DNA of 64,000 bases from Novosphingobium aerophilum (GTDB lineage: Bacteria > Pseudomonadota > Alphaproteobacteria > Sphingomonadales > Sphingomonadaceae), in assembly GCF_014230305.1 (NCBI RefSeq), contig NZ_JACLAU010000011.1, positions 1 to 64,000 on the forward strand, written 5' to 3'. The position numbers were made by a program, and so were the translations under genes. The notes beneath the pieces were generated by a model that worked only from the letters and a program-made list of their open reading frames with translations, ran no database searches and was not told where the DNA came from. Of this stretch, positions 51,001 to 64,000 are shown in pieces; the first letter of the stretch is position 1, and each line of letters starts with the position of its first letter.

Positions 51001-52026
51001 ACGATCGCGCGCATTCCCGAGGTGCTGCTGGTCCATCCCGGGGAACGCCCCTTGCCTCCGGTCGAGCAGCGCCGCGCCGCCCTGGTCGCCCGCCGCCATC
51101 TGGCCGGCGTCGACCTGGTCGAGGCCGGTGCCCCGGGCCAGCTCCGACAGCAGCGGCAATTCGGCGAGGGCCTGTTTCCCCGTGTCTCGCTGCTGATCCC
51201 GACCAACCGGGCGCTGCGGCCCGGGGAAGACGGCACCTATATCGAGCGTCTGCTTGGGGCGATCGCTCGGGCCAACTGGCCACTGGAAACGATCACAGCC
51301 ATTGTTGGCGACAATTTCGCCGATGAACCCGGCTGGGCAAGGCAGCGCTGGCCATTCCGCCTGATCCGCGTCCACACCCCCGAACATGCCGGAGCCCAGT
51401 TCAACTATGCGGCGAAGGCCAACCAACTGTGGCGGCTCGCCCCGGACGATCACGTGATCTTCCTCAACGACGATGCCGAGCCCAGCGATGCGGAGTGGCT
51501 CAAGGCCCTTGTGGGGTTCCTGGCCGAACGCAGCGTGGGCGCCGTGGGGGCCAGGCTCCTTTATGCCAACGGATCGATCCAGCACGCGGGGATGATCCCG
51601 GCGCTGCGCACGGCGGTGCACGCCTGGCTGGGCTGGCCGGCCGACGCCGGAACGTACTTCGGCTGGGCTGAGGCCCAGCGCGAATGGTCGATGCTGACCG
51701 GTGCCGTGCTGGCCACAAGGCGGTCGATCCTGGAACGGGTCAACGGCTTCGACGAGCGCTTCAGTCTTGAGTTCAATGATGTCGACCTGTGCCTGCGCAT
51801 CCGGGGGCTTGGCTACCGGCTGGTCTACAACCCCGACGCCTGCTTCACTCACGCCGAGAAGGCCTCTCGCGGCGAGACCGCACCGCCCGGGGCGGAGGTG
51901 GCACTGTTCCTGTCGCGCTGGTCGGAGTGGCTGGCACACGATCCGGCCTACCATCCCATGTTTGATCCGCACAGGTTCGATCCGGTGCCAGCGGTGCCGG
52001 CCGATGCGTGGTTCGTGAAGCGCTAG
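48100..52026 (+). CDS. Giant multidomain glycosyltransferase: RgpF-like + GT4 + GT2 modules
   Basis: The gene encodes 1308 residues. Residues about 45-120 hold two WYL.AYPDV / HYL..G..EGR repeats typical of rhamnan-synthesis proteins. Residues 135-400 form an RgpF-like domain (RDNAGYDFGAWAHAL). Residues 425-800 form a GT4 domain (FLGPWNYDNGLGSASREL, SPHCSEGFGLTVAEAMAVGR). Residues about 820-1010 resemble the C-terminal half of a GT2 (DVALFYADDAAV, KPDFNATLLVSQDYIG). A complete GT2 ends the protein (SLLIPTNR, IFLNDDAEP, TGAVLATRRSILE, EFNDVDLCLRIRGLGYR). It probably builds a surface polysaccharide. The start is uncertain; ATG 48076 is possible. Confidence 0.85.
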   Translation: MNFSRVVGKRLLRLRSANGVAEDSAALRALVFTEDNRKAGLFDPDWYLQAYPDVKAEGLDPLQHYLLHGHAEGRNPGPSFDTRFYIESSPDVVASGINPLVHYLRWGQGEGRAPNGRVAPSRRGKAVRHVIVKEMAFEPGHEAAVLVTHAPAGRLKPHVQPYMEALRANGLTVLLVAVVDRPLELRPAEIATASGIIVRDNAGYDFGAWAHALQIEPALLGASRLILTNDSVVCSSDPARFRTLIERLRASGADVTGLTASHEHGWHLSSYFLALAPRALGSWAFQHFFRDIRNLSDKDEVIRTYEVPFAARMQAAGLSVAALYTGSGPGNPTLFCWRELIAQGFPFVKLLLLRDSFATGSDWPEPVRRALRDLRENWPGILRAAGFDVRLVQAAIDAADCSHIPAGPSTDLLVAGSGSTAISRDHTLKVAFLGPWNYDNGLGSASRELLCALRHTGVRLNVHPVARPFHVHRQICPPVATTDFAGQPDIAVVHLNPDSWHLLTADQREIVRSARQRIGYWVWETDTIPPAWQHDLHSVDRIWAPSQYCADIFSAHVDLPVDVIPHPVPVPAGIAAGRETMLRRVGVDPDRRVILYIFDGASYLIRKNPEALVRAFAAAGLARRGWSLLLKTKHLYDRPAAGEALARLVAATPGAVLADISLDADEVTSLIAAADVYASPHCSEGFGLTVAEAMAVGRPVVATDFGGTRDFLSADCGYPVSATRAVLEEDHGHYLKGHAWARIDEGALAAALTRAADAASAGDHRMGQAARAAVAHRLSYASVARRIEDSFAAAVEDSAGHDGKAKPVARRSAAIQPPPVPDVRIDPTAGVPFGRVAFEAGVIPVRLADDLAWDATPLPPGPANDWLVLAPRSSRIRADADRVILQAAAQRPDVALFYADDAAVEAPAQHRVRLKPDFNATLLVSQDYIGAPVIIRRDLFDALGGLARERRGAALYDLVLRVAEAGRTIARIPEVLLVHPGERPLPPVEQRRAALVARRHLAGVDLVEAGAPGQLRQQRQFGEGLFPRVSLLIPTNRALRPGEDGTYIERLLGAIARANWPLETITAIVGDNFADEPGWARQRWPFRLIRVHTPEHAGAQFNYAAKANQLWRLAPDDHVIFLNDDAEPSDAEWLKALVGFLAERSVGAVGARLLYANGSIQHAGMIPALRTAVHAWLGWPADAGTYFGWAEAQREWSMLTGAVLATRRSILERVNGFDERFSLEFNDVDLCLRIRGLGYRLVYNPDACFTHAEKASRGETAPPGAEVALFLSRWSEWLAHDPAYHPMFDPHRFDPVPAVPADAWFVKR

Positions 52027-52090
52027 AGTTTGCGACGTAGCGGCGCTGTTGCCGTTTCGACCGGACTGAAACAGACTCCGGATTCGACGG

Positions 52091-53470
52091 TCAGGCCGTG
52101 ACCAGGCCCAGGTGTTCGCGCCGCGACCAGCGCCAGAGCAGCAGCCCCGCGACGATCGCCAGCGAGATCAGCAGGCCCAGCCAGACCCCCAGGCCCGCCA
52201 GCGGTGTGAACAGGCCCAGTCCGATCGAGGCTGCGGCGCCCGGCACCCAATAGGCGAACAGCGCGATCAGCATCGGCACGCGGGTGTCCTGCAGCCCGCG
52301 CAGCACGCCGGCCGCCACGGCCTGGATCCCGTCGAACAGCTGGAAGGCGGCGGCAACCAGCATGAACTGGGTGGCGAAGCCGATCATCGCGGCATTGGCC
52401 GGATTGGCGATGTCGACATAAAGCGCGACGAGCGGGTGGGGGATCAGCACCATGGCGCTGGCGGTCAGGGCCATGAACCCGGCTCCGGTCGCCAGGGCGA
52501 CCCACCCGGCCCGGGCCACGCCGGCCCGGTCCCCCGCGCCGAAGTGATAACCGACCCGGATGGTCGCGGCCTGGCCGATGCCGAAGGGCACCTGGAAGCA
52601 GAACGCGGCGACCTGCAGCGCCACGGTGTGCCCGGCCAGTTGGGCCTCGCCAATCCGCCCCATCAGAAAGGCCGCGCCGCTGAACAGCCCGGCCTCGGCC
52701 AGGATCGTCGCGGCGATCGGCAGGCCGATCCGCAGCAGATCGCCCAGCCGTTGCCATTCGGGGCGCCACAACCGGCCGAACAGATGATAGCGCCGCAGCC
52801 GCCGGTCACCGCGGATCGCCGCGACATAGGCCAGCAGGGTGAGCAGCGCCGTGATCGCGGTCGACACGGCCGAGCCCCGCAGACCAAGCGCCGGCGCGCC
52901 GAAATGGCCGAACACGAACACATAGTTGCCGGCGGCGTTGACCCCGATCGACAGGGCCGTGATCGCGGTGGCGAAGTAGGGCCGGCCCATGGCCGAGACG
53001 AAGGTGCGCAGCACATTGGCGGCGATCATCAGCGGCAGGGACAGCATCAGCACCGCCAGGAAGGATCCGGCCCGGGCGGCGACGTGGGGGTCCTGGCCGG
53101 TCAGCAGCATCAGCCGTTCGCCCTGGGCGCAGATCGCCATGCCCACCCCCGCGCAGGCCAGGGCCAGCCACAGCGCCATGCGCACGCTGCGGCGGATCTG
53201 CCGGACGGCATGGCGCCGGCTGCCGAGCTCGGCGGCGATCAGCGGCGCGACCGCCCCGGTCAGGCCCGAGAAGCACCAGGCGATCAGGCCGAACAGCGCG
53301 GTCGACAGGCTGGCCGCAGCGAGCGGCTCGGCCCCGAGCCGCGCGACGAACACCACGTCGATCGCATAGACCATCATCTGCAGCACATTGGCCGCGGCCA
53401 GTGGCCCGGCCAGACGCAGGGTGGCACCGATCTCGGCGTGCCAGGGACGGGAAGGGACCGGCGGGGACAT
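52091..53470 (-). CDS. MATE-family multidrug/metabolite exporter
   Basis: The gene encodes 459 residues from ATG 53470, with about twelve transmembrane helices in two bundles. MATE features include a repeat of GLTGAVAPLIAAELG in the N-half and QVPFGIGQAATIRVGYHFGAG in the C-half. Members exchange Na+ or H+ for cationic drugs or metabolites. It is preceded on the same strand by the rplJ-rplL unit but separated from it by a strong terminator. Confidence 0.9.
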   Translation of the reverse strand: MSPPVPSRPWHAEIGATLRLAGPLAAANVLQMMVYAIDVVFVARLGAEPLAAASLSTALFGLIAWCFSGLTGAVAPLIAAELGSRRHAVRQIRRSVRMALWLALACAGVGMAICAQGERLMLLTGQDPHVAARAGSFLAVLMLSLPLMIAANVLRTFVSAMGRPYFATAITALSIGVNAAGNYVFVFGHFGAPALGLRGSAVSTAITALLTLLAYVAAIRGDRRLRRYHLFGRLWRPEWQRLGDLLRIGLPIAATILAEAGLFSGAAFLMGRIGEAQLAGHTVALQVAAFCFQVPFGIGQAATIRVGYHFGAGDRAGVARAGWVALATGAGFMALTASAMVLIPHPLVALYVDIANPANAAMIGFATQFMLVAAAFQLFDGIQAVAAGVLRGLQDTRVPMLIALFAYWVPGAAASIGLGLFTPLAGLGVWLGLLISLAIVAGLLLWRWSRREHLGLVTA

Positions 53471-53551
53471 CACCCACAGCCGTTAGGCGGCCGGGCGGCG
53501 TTAGGAAAGCGCTGCCGGCCGGACCGGGGCAAAAGTTCGGGCGCCAAAGAA

Positions 53552-53580
53552 AAAGGGCGACCCCACCGGGGCCGCCCTTT
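53552..53580 (-). terminator. Rho-independent terminator of rplJL
   Basis: On the minus strand, AAAGGGCGGCCCC pairs with GGGTCGCCCTTTTT around a short loop, followed by a T-rich run (TTTTTCTTT). It begins 28 nt past the rplL stop. This is a classic intrinsic terminator. Confidence 0.85.
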
Positions 53581-53607
53581 CTGCTGTACCGGGAAGAAAC
53601 CGGAAGC

Positions 53608-53985
53608 TTACTTGATCTCGACGGTGCCGCCGGCTTCCTCGATCTTCTTCTTGATGTCTTCGGCCTCGGCCTTCGACACGCCTTCCTTGACGGCCTTCGG
53701 CGCGCTTTCGACGAGCGCCTTGGCTTCGGTCAGGCCCAGGTTGGTGATCGCGCGGACCTCCTTGATGACCTGGATCTTCTTCCCGCCGTCGCCGGTCAGG
53801 ATGACGTCGAATTCGGTCTTCTCTTCGACCGCGGCGGCGGCTTCGCCACCACCGGCCGGAGCGGCCACGGCAACGGCGGCAGCGGCGCTCACGCCCCAGG
53901 CCTCTTCCAGGGCCTTGGCAAGGTCAGCCGCCTCGAGGACGGTCAGCTTCGACAGTTCTTCAACAAGCTTGGCGATATCGGCCAT
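53608..53985 (-). CDS. rplL: Ribosomal protein bL12 (L7/L12)
   Basis: The gene encodes 125 residues. The N-terminal dimerisation helix ([17 protein letters not shown]), the Ala/Gly hinge ([14 protein letters not shown]) and the C-terminal factor-binding domain ([20 protein letters not shown]) are complete. bL12 dimers on L10 recruit translation GTPases. AGGAG precedes the ATG; rplJ ends 57 nt upstream. Confidence 0.98.
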   Translation of the reverse strand: MADIAKLVEELSKLTVLEAADLAKALEEAWGVSAAAAVAVAAPAGGGEAAAAVEEKTEFDVILTGDGGKKIQVIKEVRAITNLGLTEAKALVESAPKAVKEGVSKAEAEDIKKKIEEAGGTVEIK

Positions 53986-54042
53986 GATGCTTCACTCCTG
54001 ATTGATGGTCCGGGACAGTCCCGGAAATTCGTCTGAAACGTC

Positions 54043-54555
54043 TTAGGCGGCCTTGTCGGCATAGGCCTGGAAGACGCGGGCCAGCTTGGCCGCCGGAGCG
54101 GTCGAGAGCTGGGCGATCTTCGTGGCCGGAGCCTGAACGAGGCCGATGAGCTTGGCGCGCATTTCGTCCAGCGAGGGCATCGTGGCGAGAGCCTTGACCC
54201 CATCGGCATTGAGGACGACCGAACCCAGCGAGCCACCGACGATCTCGATCTTGTCGGTGGTCTTCGCGAAGTCGACCACGGCCTTGGCGGCGGCAACCGG
54301 ATCGACCGAAGCGGCGATCGCGGTCGGGCCGGTGAGGAAATCGATGATCCCCTCGTAAGCCGTGTCCTTGGCGGCAAGCTTGGCAAGACGGTTCTTCGCA
54401 ACCTTGTAGGTCGCGCCCGCTTCACGGACCTTTCCGCGCAGGGCGGTGGACTGGGCCACCGTCATGCCGAGGTTGCGGGTGATCACCACCACGCCGACCT
54501 CGTGGAAAGTCGCGTTCAGCGATGCGACCGATTCGGCTTTCTGCGAACGATCCAT
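54043..54555 (-). CDS. rplJ: Ribosomal protein uL10
   Basis: The gene encodes 170 residues. The N-terminal globular part has [12 protein letters not shown] and TGPTAIA; the C-terminal helix ([12 protein letters not shown]) carries the bL12 dimers. AAGGAG precedes the ATG. With rplL it forms a minus-strand unit; rplK/rplA are absent and rpoBC is on the other strand. Confidence 0.97.
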   Translation of the reverse strand: MDRSQKAESVASLNATFHEVGVVVITRNLGMTVAQSTALRGKVREAGATYKVAKNRLAKLAAKDTAYEGIIDFLTGPTAIAASVDPVAAAKAVVDFAKTTDKIEIVGGSLGSVVLNADGVKALATMPSLDEMRAKLIGLVQAPATKIAQLSTAPAAKLARVFQAYADKAA

Positions 54556-54815
54556 GCCTTACTCCTTCACATTGGCCGCCCGCGAACGGACGACCGGCTA
54601 GGTTGACCGGATTGCCGAAGCAGCCCGGGCGAGTCCGTTGAGGGGGAAGGAGGTGCGCACCCCGGACAATCAGGAGCAACGCGAAGCACCACGCCGCAGC
54701 GGCGGGGGGCGAAAAATCTCATTTCCCCGTCTAGGCTGGAAATTAAGCCGCGGCAGACCCGTGGCACCAACTGTCTCGGACGGATGACCGGCGGGACGAA
54801 TCCCGGTCGGTCGGG
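54556..54815 (-). promoter_or_regulatory. Putative rplJ mRNA leader
   Basis: The leader is about 260 nt from the predicted start site. It contains GTTGGTGCCACGGG followed by a hairpin at 54721-54743 (ATTTCC pairing with GGAAAT around AGCCTAGACGG), a shape reminiscent of L10 leader elements that bind the L10-L12 complex for autoregulation. The identification was made by eye. With the promoter that follows, this accounts for the 379-bp gap before the next plus-strand gene. Confidence 0.45.
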
Positions 54816-54822
54816 GCGGGCC

Positions 54823-54850
54823 ACTACGCGGGCAGGCGGCAGGAGTCAAG
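54823..54850 (-). promoter_or_regulatory. Putative rplJL promoter
   Basis: On the minus strand CTTGAC (54845-54850) and CGTAGT (54823-54828) are spaced by 16 bp, a good match to the alphaproteobacterial housekeeping pattern at -35. Confidence 0.45.
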
Positions 54851-54934
54851 GAAGCCGCGCCCCGCAGACCCCCTAACGGTTTGTTAACCGCGTTCTGGCA
54901 CCTCGGCAGGCACCGCCACGAGGGGCCCCATGCC

Positions 54935-55567
54935 ATGACCACGACGACCCTGACCAAGCAGCCGGCCTGGCTCCGCCCTGCCGTGCTCGACCGCGCCGAA
55001 CAGGTGCTGGTCGTGCTGCTGTGGATCGTGCTCGCCTCGCGGGTGGAGGTTTCCAGCAACCCGTGGAGCGTGCTGCTGCTGATCTCGGAAACCGCGGTGG
55101 CGGTGTTCACGCTGATCCGGCGGCCGACCGAGAAGCTGTCCATGGCGCTGGGCGACTGGCTGCTGGCGATGACCGCGACCTGCGCCGGCCTGCTGGTCCT
55201 GCCGGGCGTGCCGCCGCTGCCGCTGCTGGTTCCGCTCGGCGTGTTCCTGGCTGTGGTCGGCAACGGCATCCAGGCCTGGGCCAAGCTGACCCTGCGCCGC
55301 TCGTTCGGGGTCGCCCCGGCCAATCGCGGAATCAAGATTTCGGGTCCCTACCGCTTCGTGCGGCATCCGATGTACGCCGGTTACGCCCTGGTCCACATGG
55401 CGGTGATGATCCTGATGTTCCACCCGATGAACATCGTCATCTATGCGATCGGCTGGTGGGCCCAGATCCTGCGCCTGCTGGCCGAGGAGCGGCTGCTGAG
55501 CCAGGACCCGGCCTATGCCGAATACATGCAGGTGGTGCGCTGGCGGCTGATCCCCGGACTGTTCTGA
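54935..55567 (+). CDS. Isoprenylcysteine/phospholipid-type methyltransferase membrane protein (ICMT/PEMT fold)
   Basis: The gene encodes 210 residues from ATG 54935; an in-frame TTG at 54881 would extend it. Five hydrophobic helices precede the family core: SGPYRFVRHPMYAGY and, near the end, RLLAEERLLSQDPAYAEYM, which together bind SAM in ICMT/PEMT-like membrane methyltransferases. The substrate is unknown. It is divergent from rplJ. Confidence 0.75.
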   Translation: MTTTTLTKQPAWLRPAVLDRAEQVLVVLLWIVLASRVEVSSNPWSVLLLISETAVAVFTLIRRPTEKLSMALGDWLLAMTATCAGLLVLPGVPPLPLLVPLGVFLAVVGNGIQAWAKLTLRRSFGVAPANRGIKISGPYRFVRHPMYAGYALVHMAVMILMFHPMNIVIYAIGWWAQILRLLAEERLLSQDPAYAEYMQVVRWRLIPGLF

Positions 55568-55597
55568 TCGGCCCTGCCGCGGGCAAAAGGGCGCGGC

Positions 55598-55999
55598 TCA
55601 GGCCGGGCTTGCGGCCAGCCGGCGCCAGACCAGGTCCCAGGGGATCAGCGCCATGAAGGGCAGGATCAGGCCGACGGCGAACAGCGTCTCGGCCATGTCG
55701 GCCGACAGCGGACCGGCGCGCCAGGCGGGCCAGGCGATCCGGACTAGCCAGATCAGCTTCCACAGGACTTCGAACAGCAGCACCGGCAGCATGGCGAGCG
55801 GGCGGAACAGGCCGACCAGCGAGAGCAGCGACAGCGCCGCGAGCATGGCGTTGACCACTCCGGCCGACAGCGGCCAGGTCCGCTCGGGATCGAGCAGGTC
55901 CGGCCACAGCGTGGCGGCCATGCCGACAACGATGATCAGGTAGGCCAGCCGCAGCAGGGCCAGGCGCCAGCGCGGCAGCGGGAAGGGAACCGCGGTCAC
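55598..55999 (-). CDS. Small membrane protein, last gene of the DUF2975 unit
   Basis: The gene encodes 133 residues with four hydrophobic helices. The GTG start overlaps the stop of the HTH gene (GTGA), tying it to the DUF2975/XRE operon. A conserved-looking [19 protein letters not shown] is in the middle. The family is not recognised. Confidence 0.6.
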   Translation of the reverse strand: MTAVPFPLPRWRLALLRLAYLIIVVGMAATLWPDLLDPERTWPLSAGVVNAMLAALSLLSLVGLFRPLAMLPVLLFEVLWKLIWLVRIAWPAWRAGPLSADMAETLFAVGLILPFMALIPWDLVWRRLAASPA

Positions 56000-56211
56000 G
56001 ACCGCGGCTCCGCATCATAGCCCAGCAGGTCGCCCGGCTGGCAGTCCAGCACCTGGCAGATCGCCTCGAGGGTCGAGAAGCGGATCGCCTTGGCCTTGCC
56101 GGTCTTGAGGATCGAGAGGTTGGCCAGGGTGATGTCCACCCGCTCGGCCAGTTCGGTCAGCGTCATGCGGCGCTGGTAAAGCAGCTCGTCGAGCTTGACG
56201 GTCACCGGCAT
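55996..56211 (-). CDS. XRE-family HTH regulator (Cro/CI, YozG-like)
   Basis: The gene encodes 71 residues. It is almost only a helix-turn-helix: [39 protein letters not shown] and a final helix [18 protein letters not shown]. This short form is the regulator usually paired with DUF2975 membrane proteins, as here. It overlaps both neighbours. GTG 56214 is an alternative start. Confidence 0.88.
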   Translation of the reverse strand: MPVTVKLDELLYQRRMTLTELAERVDITLANLSILKTGKAKAIRFSTLEAICQVLDCQPGDLLGYDAEPRS

Positions 56212-56732
56212 CACACGGTTCCTTCCACTTCGTCGCGCAGGCGCGTGCCTTCGCGGAACACCCGGGCGAGGATGAACAGGACCAGGGCGAGCAGCAGGCC
56301 GTCGATGTCATGGCCCGCGTCGGTGTGCAGGTGCTCGGTGACGCTTTCCAGCCAGCGCAGGATCGAAACCAGCGGGATGGAGGCCACGTTCACCGCCACC
56401 ACGATCCAGCCCATCGCGCTGAGACGGCGGGCATTGGCCGGAATGAACGGATCGCCCTCGCCCACCGTCCCGACGATCCGGGCCATGTGGCGAAAGAACA
56501 GGAAGCCCAGCGCGGTGCAGAGGGCGACCAGGGCCATGATCGCGACCAGCGCGCCCAACGCCTCGGCCGGGGCTCCGTCGGCCGCCAGTTGGGCCAGCAC
56601 CGCATCACGGTAGATGACGATGGCCGGGGCCGCGATGAGGGTGGCGACACTGGCCACCGCCATGGCGCCCATCGCGATGAACAGGACGATACGCGCCGCG
56701 GCGAGCAGGGGGTCTTTGGGTTTAAGGGACAT
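56211..56732 (-). CDS. DUF2975 membrane protein
   Basis: The gene encodes 173 residues with four transmembrane helices. DUF2975 features are the loop VGEGDPFIPANARRLSAMGW and DGLLLALVLFILARVFREG near the C-terminus. GAGGAGAAC precedes the ATG. DUF2975 proteins are coupled to a small XRE regulator and may act as its membrane sensor; this role is inferred from pairing. Confidence 0.85.
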   Translation of the reverse strand: MSLKPKDPLLAAARIVLFIAMGAMAVASVATLIAAPAIVIYRDAVLAQLAADGAPAEALGALVAIMALVALCTALGFLFFRHMARIVGTVGEGDPFIPANARRLSAMGWIVVAVNVASIPLVSILRWLESVTEHLHTDAGHDIDGLLLALVLFILARVFREGTRLRDEVEGTV

Positions 56733-56754
56733 GGGGGTTCTCCTCGAAAGGGGC

Positions 56755-56874
56755 TCAGGCCACCGGGGCGGCCGTGGCCGGGCGCAGCACCACGTGAACC
56801 TCGAGGGTCAGCGCGGGGCTCCACAGGAGGGCGACAACAAGCAGCACGGCAAGCGTGGCGCGACGGGCGGTCAT
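56755..56874 (-). CDS. 39-residue predicted membrane/secreted peptide
   Basis: The gene encodes a very short product: a hydrophobic segment (RRATLAVLLVVALLWSPAL) after a basic start, then about 15 residues. A GGAGAAC site lies 6 nt before the ATG, and the stop is 22 nt before the DUF2975 start, so it may head that operon. There is no homology recognised; it may be a genuine small protein or a leader peptide. Confidence 0.45.
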   Translation of the reverse strand: MTARRATLAVLLVVALLWSPALTLEVHVVLRPATAAPVA

Positions 56875-56879
56875 TGGTT

Positions 56880-56960
56880 GTTCTCCGATATGCGTCATAT
56901 TGATATTCAATAATCCGAGTCGGCCTTATCGTCAATCAATAATATTGTTTTTCGATATGG
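56880..56960. promoter_or_regulatory. AT-rich divergent promoter/operator region
   Basis: This is a strikingly AT-rich stretch (CATATTGATATTCAATAATC, later CAATAATATTGTTTTTCGAT) between the small peptide gene and the DUF3291 gene. GATAT-containing motifs recur at both edges. It is likely to hold the promoter and the XRE binding site of the DUF2975 operon; no exact operator is defined. Confidence 0.35.
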
Positions 56961-57050
56961 CGACGCGATGGTTGGCCGAACCGGCGGCAAACCGCGGGGT
57001 TGCGAACACCATCGCGGGTTGCAATGGATCGCGCCGGAGGTGCCCTGCCC

Positions 57051-57518
57051 ATGAATGCCACCCTTGCCGCGTCCGCCTGGCAGCTCGCCCAGATCAACAT
57101 CGGCCGCCTGCTGGCCCCCGAGGGCGACCCGCGCGTCGCCCCGTTCTTCGCCGCGCTCGACCGGGTCAACGCCCTCGCCGATGCCGCCCCGGGCTTCGTC
57201 TGGCGGCTCCAGACCGAGGACGGCAACGCCACCGCGCTGCAGCCCACCCCGGACCCGCTGCTGATCGTGAACCTGTCGGTCTGGGCCGACGCCGATGCGC
57301 TCCACGCCTATGTCTACCAGAGCGGCCACGCGGCCGAGCTGGGCCGGCGGCGCGAGTACTTCGAGCGGTTCGAGGGCGCCTATCACGCGCTGTGGTGGGT
57401 TCCCGCCGGGCACCAGCCGACGATCGAGGAGGGACTGTCGCGCCTCTGGCTGCTCGACCGCTATGGGCCGTGCCCGCAGGCCTTCACCTTCAAGACGCGG
57501 TTTCCGTCGCCGGAGTGA
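57051..57518 (+). CDS. DUF3291 protein
   Basis: The gene encodes 155 residues with CGGAGG upstream of the ATG. Family blocks: WQLAQINIGRLLAP, FVWRLQ, LIVNLSVWADADALHAYVYQ and WWVPAGHQPTIEEGLSRL. This is a ferredoxin-like dimeric alpha-beta barrel fold of unknown function; some relatives are monooxygenases. It stands alone between the DUF2975 unit and rpoB. Confidence 0.82.
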   Translation: MNATLAASAWQLAQINIGRLLAPEGDPRVAPFFAALDRVNALADAAPGFVWRLQTEDGNATALQPTPDPLLIVNLSVWADADALHAYVYQSGHAAELGRRREYFERFEGAYHALWWVPAGHQPTIEEGLSRLWLLDRYGPCPQAFTFKTRFPSPE

Positions 57519-57524
57519 GGGAAT

Positions 57525-57697
57525 CTCCCCAAGGGGAGGGCTTGCCGCGTGGGCTTCGACAAGCTCAGCCTGAGCGGCTGTGGGTGTGCCTGAGCGGGTG
57601 TGGGTGTGCCTGTGCCTGTGCCTGAGCGTTTGGGTTCCCGGCCCGGGACCGCGGGCCCATTCACCAAATCCCGCTCGGCCTGAGCGTGTCGAAGGCC
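57525..57697. repeat. Composite repeat patch between DUF3291 and rpoB
   Basis: This patch contains in order: a short CTCCCCAAGGGGAG palindrome (57525-57538); CTTCGACAAGCTCAGCCTGA (57554 on); tandem GTGTGGGTGTGCCTG-type units (57577-57632); and an inverted partner (57673-57697) ending GAGCGTGTCGAAGGCC. The outer copies are imperfect inverse complements. The family is the same as at 30491-30510. With the rpoB leader this fills the 478-bp gap. Confidence 0.75.
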
Positions 57698-57733
57698 ACG
57701 CGCCTACTCCGCCCCCCCAGTTTCCCCCAAATC

Positions 57734-57761
57734 CTTGACTTCGCGGCGCCTTCCCCTATAT
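57734..57761 (+). promoter_or_regulatory. Putative strong promoter of rpoBC
   Basis: CTTGAC (57734-57739) and CTATAT (57756-57761) with a 16-bp spacer match the alphaproteobacterial housekeeping consensus closely. The expected transcript would have an untranslated leader of about 230 nt before rpoB. Confidence 0.6.
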
Positions 57762-57996
57762 CGCGCCTTCGCCCGACGCTTCGAGCAAGGCGGCCCATGC
57801 GCGGGGGCTGGCCCAGGAAGGAAGCGGAAAACCGGGCTTTCATGCGTGACGCGAACCGGTTCGGACAGCCGATCCCGTGAGGGATGGGGCGCGTCCGACC
57901 GATTCGCGTCGGCATGGCCACCGCCGCGCGTGGCGTGATTTTTTCGCCGGGCGGACCCTTCCCCCGGTGCTGAGCGAAGAGGCGAGACACTCCTCC

Positions 57997-62169
<4,173 letters not shown>

Positions 62170-62176
62170 CAGGAGC

Positions 62177-62199
62177 GGGCGGCGCCCCTGGCGCCGCCC
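62177..62199. other. 10-bp perfect hairpin in the rpoB-rpoC gap
   Basis: GGGCGGCGCC (62177-62186) pairs exactly with 62190-62199 around CCT. It has no T-tract and lies 8 nt past the rpoB stop; it may be an RNase processing site or a pause rather than a terminator. Confidence 0.55.
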
Positions 62200-62228
62200 C
62201 GCCCTCGCCTCACCAGTTTGACCCCTAG

Positions 62229-64000
<1,772 letters not shown>

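Noticed and set aside
57577..57632. Possible CRISPR-like array
   Set aside because: The units are short (about 15 bp), directly adjacent and GTG-rich, without unique spacers; it is a simple tandem repeat.

Overview
The window is about 64 kb of GC-rich, densely packed chromosomal DNA from an alphaproteobacterium, most probably a sphingomonad. The pointers are a DUF1465/RcdA-type CtrA-degradation adaptor beside YdcH-like proteins, an UrcA-family protein, a Usg-family protein, a PEP-CTERM protein with the PEPATW anchor, methionine synthase split into two polypeptides, and GC-rich dispersed palindromes. No tRNA, rRNA, CRISPR array, transposase or phage gene was recognised. The window looks like core chromosome with a few accessory patches.

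Layout. 0.1-6.5 kb: two YdcH-like genes, rcdA-like, a PlsC-type acyltransferase, a secreted protein, an MBL hydrolase overlapping a DUF4230 gene, a membrane protein and nadA. 6.5-9.7 kb (minus): a five-gene run with four 4-nt overlaps, lipB - lipoprotein - EamA transporter - phosphoesterase - membrane protein. 9.8-17 kb: membrane protein, methyltransferase, ArsC-like reductase, an orphan 2Fe-2S subunit, a GT2/GtrA/methyltransferase glycan set, a GT4 enzyme and a LysE exporter. 17-22.9 kb: hemerythrin, fumC, then two EF-hand proteins in line with a two-component system. 22.9-32.8 kb: secreted M1 aminopeptidase, HerA-like ATPase, pabB-pabC fusion, aminotransferase, pseudouridine synthase, arfB, acyltransferase. 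32.9-39.6 kb: two lipoproteins and the methionine module (ArsR-methyltransferase fusion with twin palindromic operators, metF, metH in two parts). 39.6-44.3 kb: usg and a three-gene nucleotide-signalling cassette. 44.3-53.5 kb: UrcA protein, amidohydrolase, PEP-CTERM protein, a 1308-residue multidomain glycosyltransferase, MATE exporter. 53.6-64 kb: rplJ-rplL (minus), small membrane and regulatory genes, then rpoB and a truncated rpoC (plus).

How the genes work together. The methionine genes form one transcription unit that supplies methyl-THF and methylates homocysteine; its first gene is probably an S-adenosylhomocysteine-type sensor acting on two 20-bp palindromes just upstream. rplJL and rpoBC normally form one operon but here are inverted relative to each other and about 3.4 kb apart. 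The most unusual locus is 40.2-44.2 kb. A SLOG-type Rossmann protein with two transmembrane pairs is translationally coupled to a Crp/Fnr regulator. It converges on a protein that I read as TPR-like repeats, a second SLOG-like Rossmann domain and a degenerate class III nucleotidyl cyclase domain. The most unusual sequence structure is a 134-bp palindromic repeat element sitting in frame inside metH. Domain calls come from reading motifs by eye; no database search was run.
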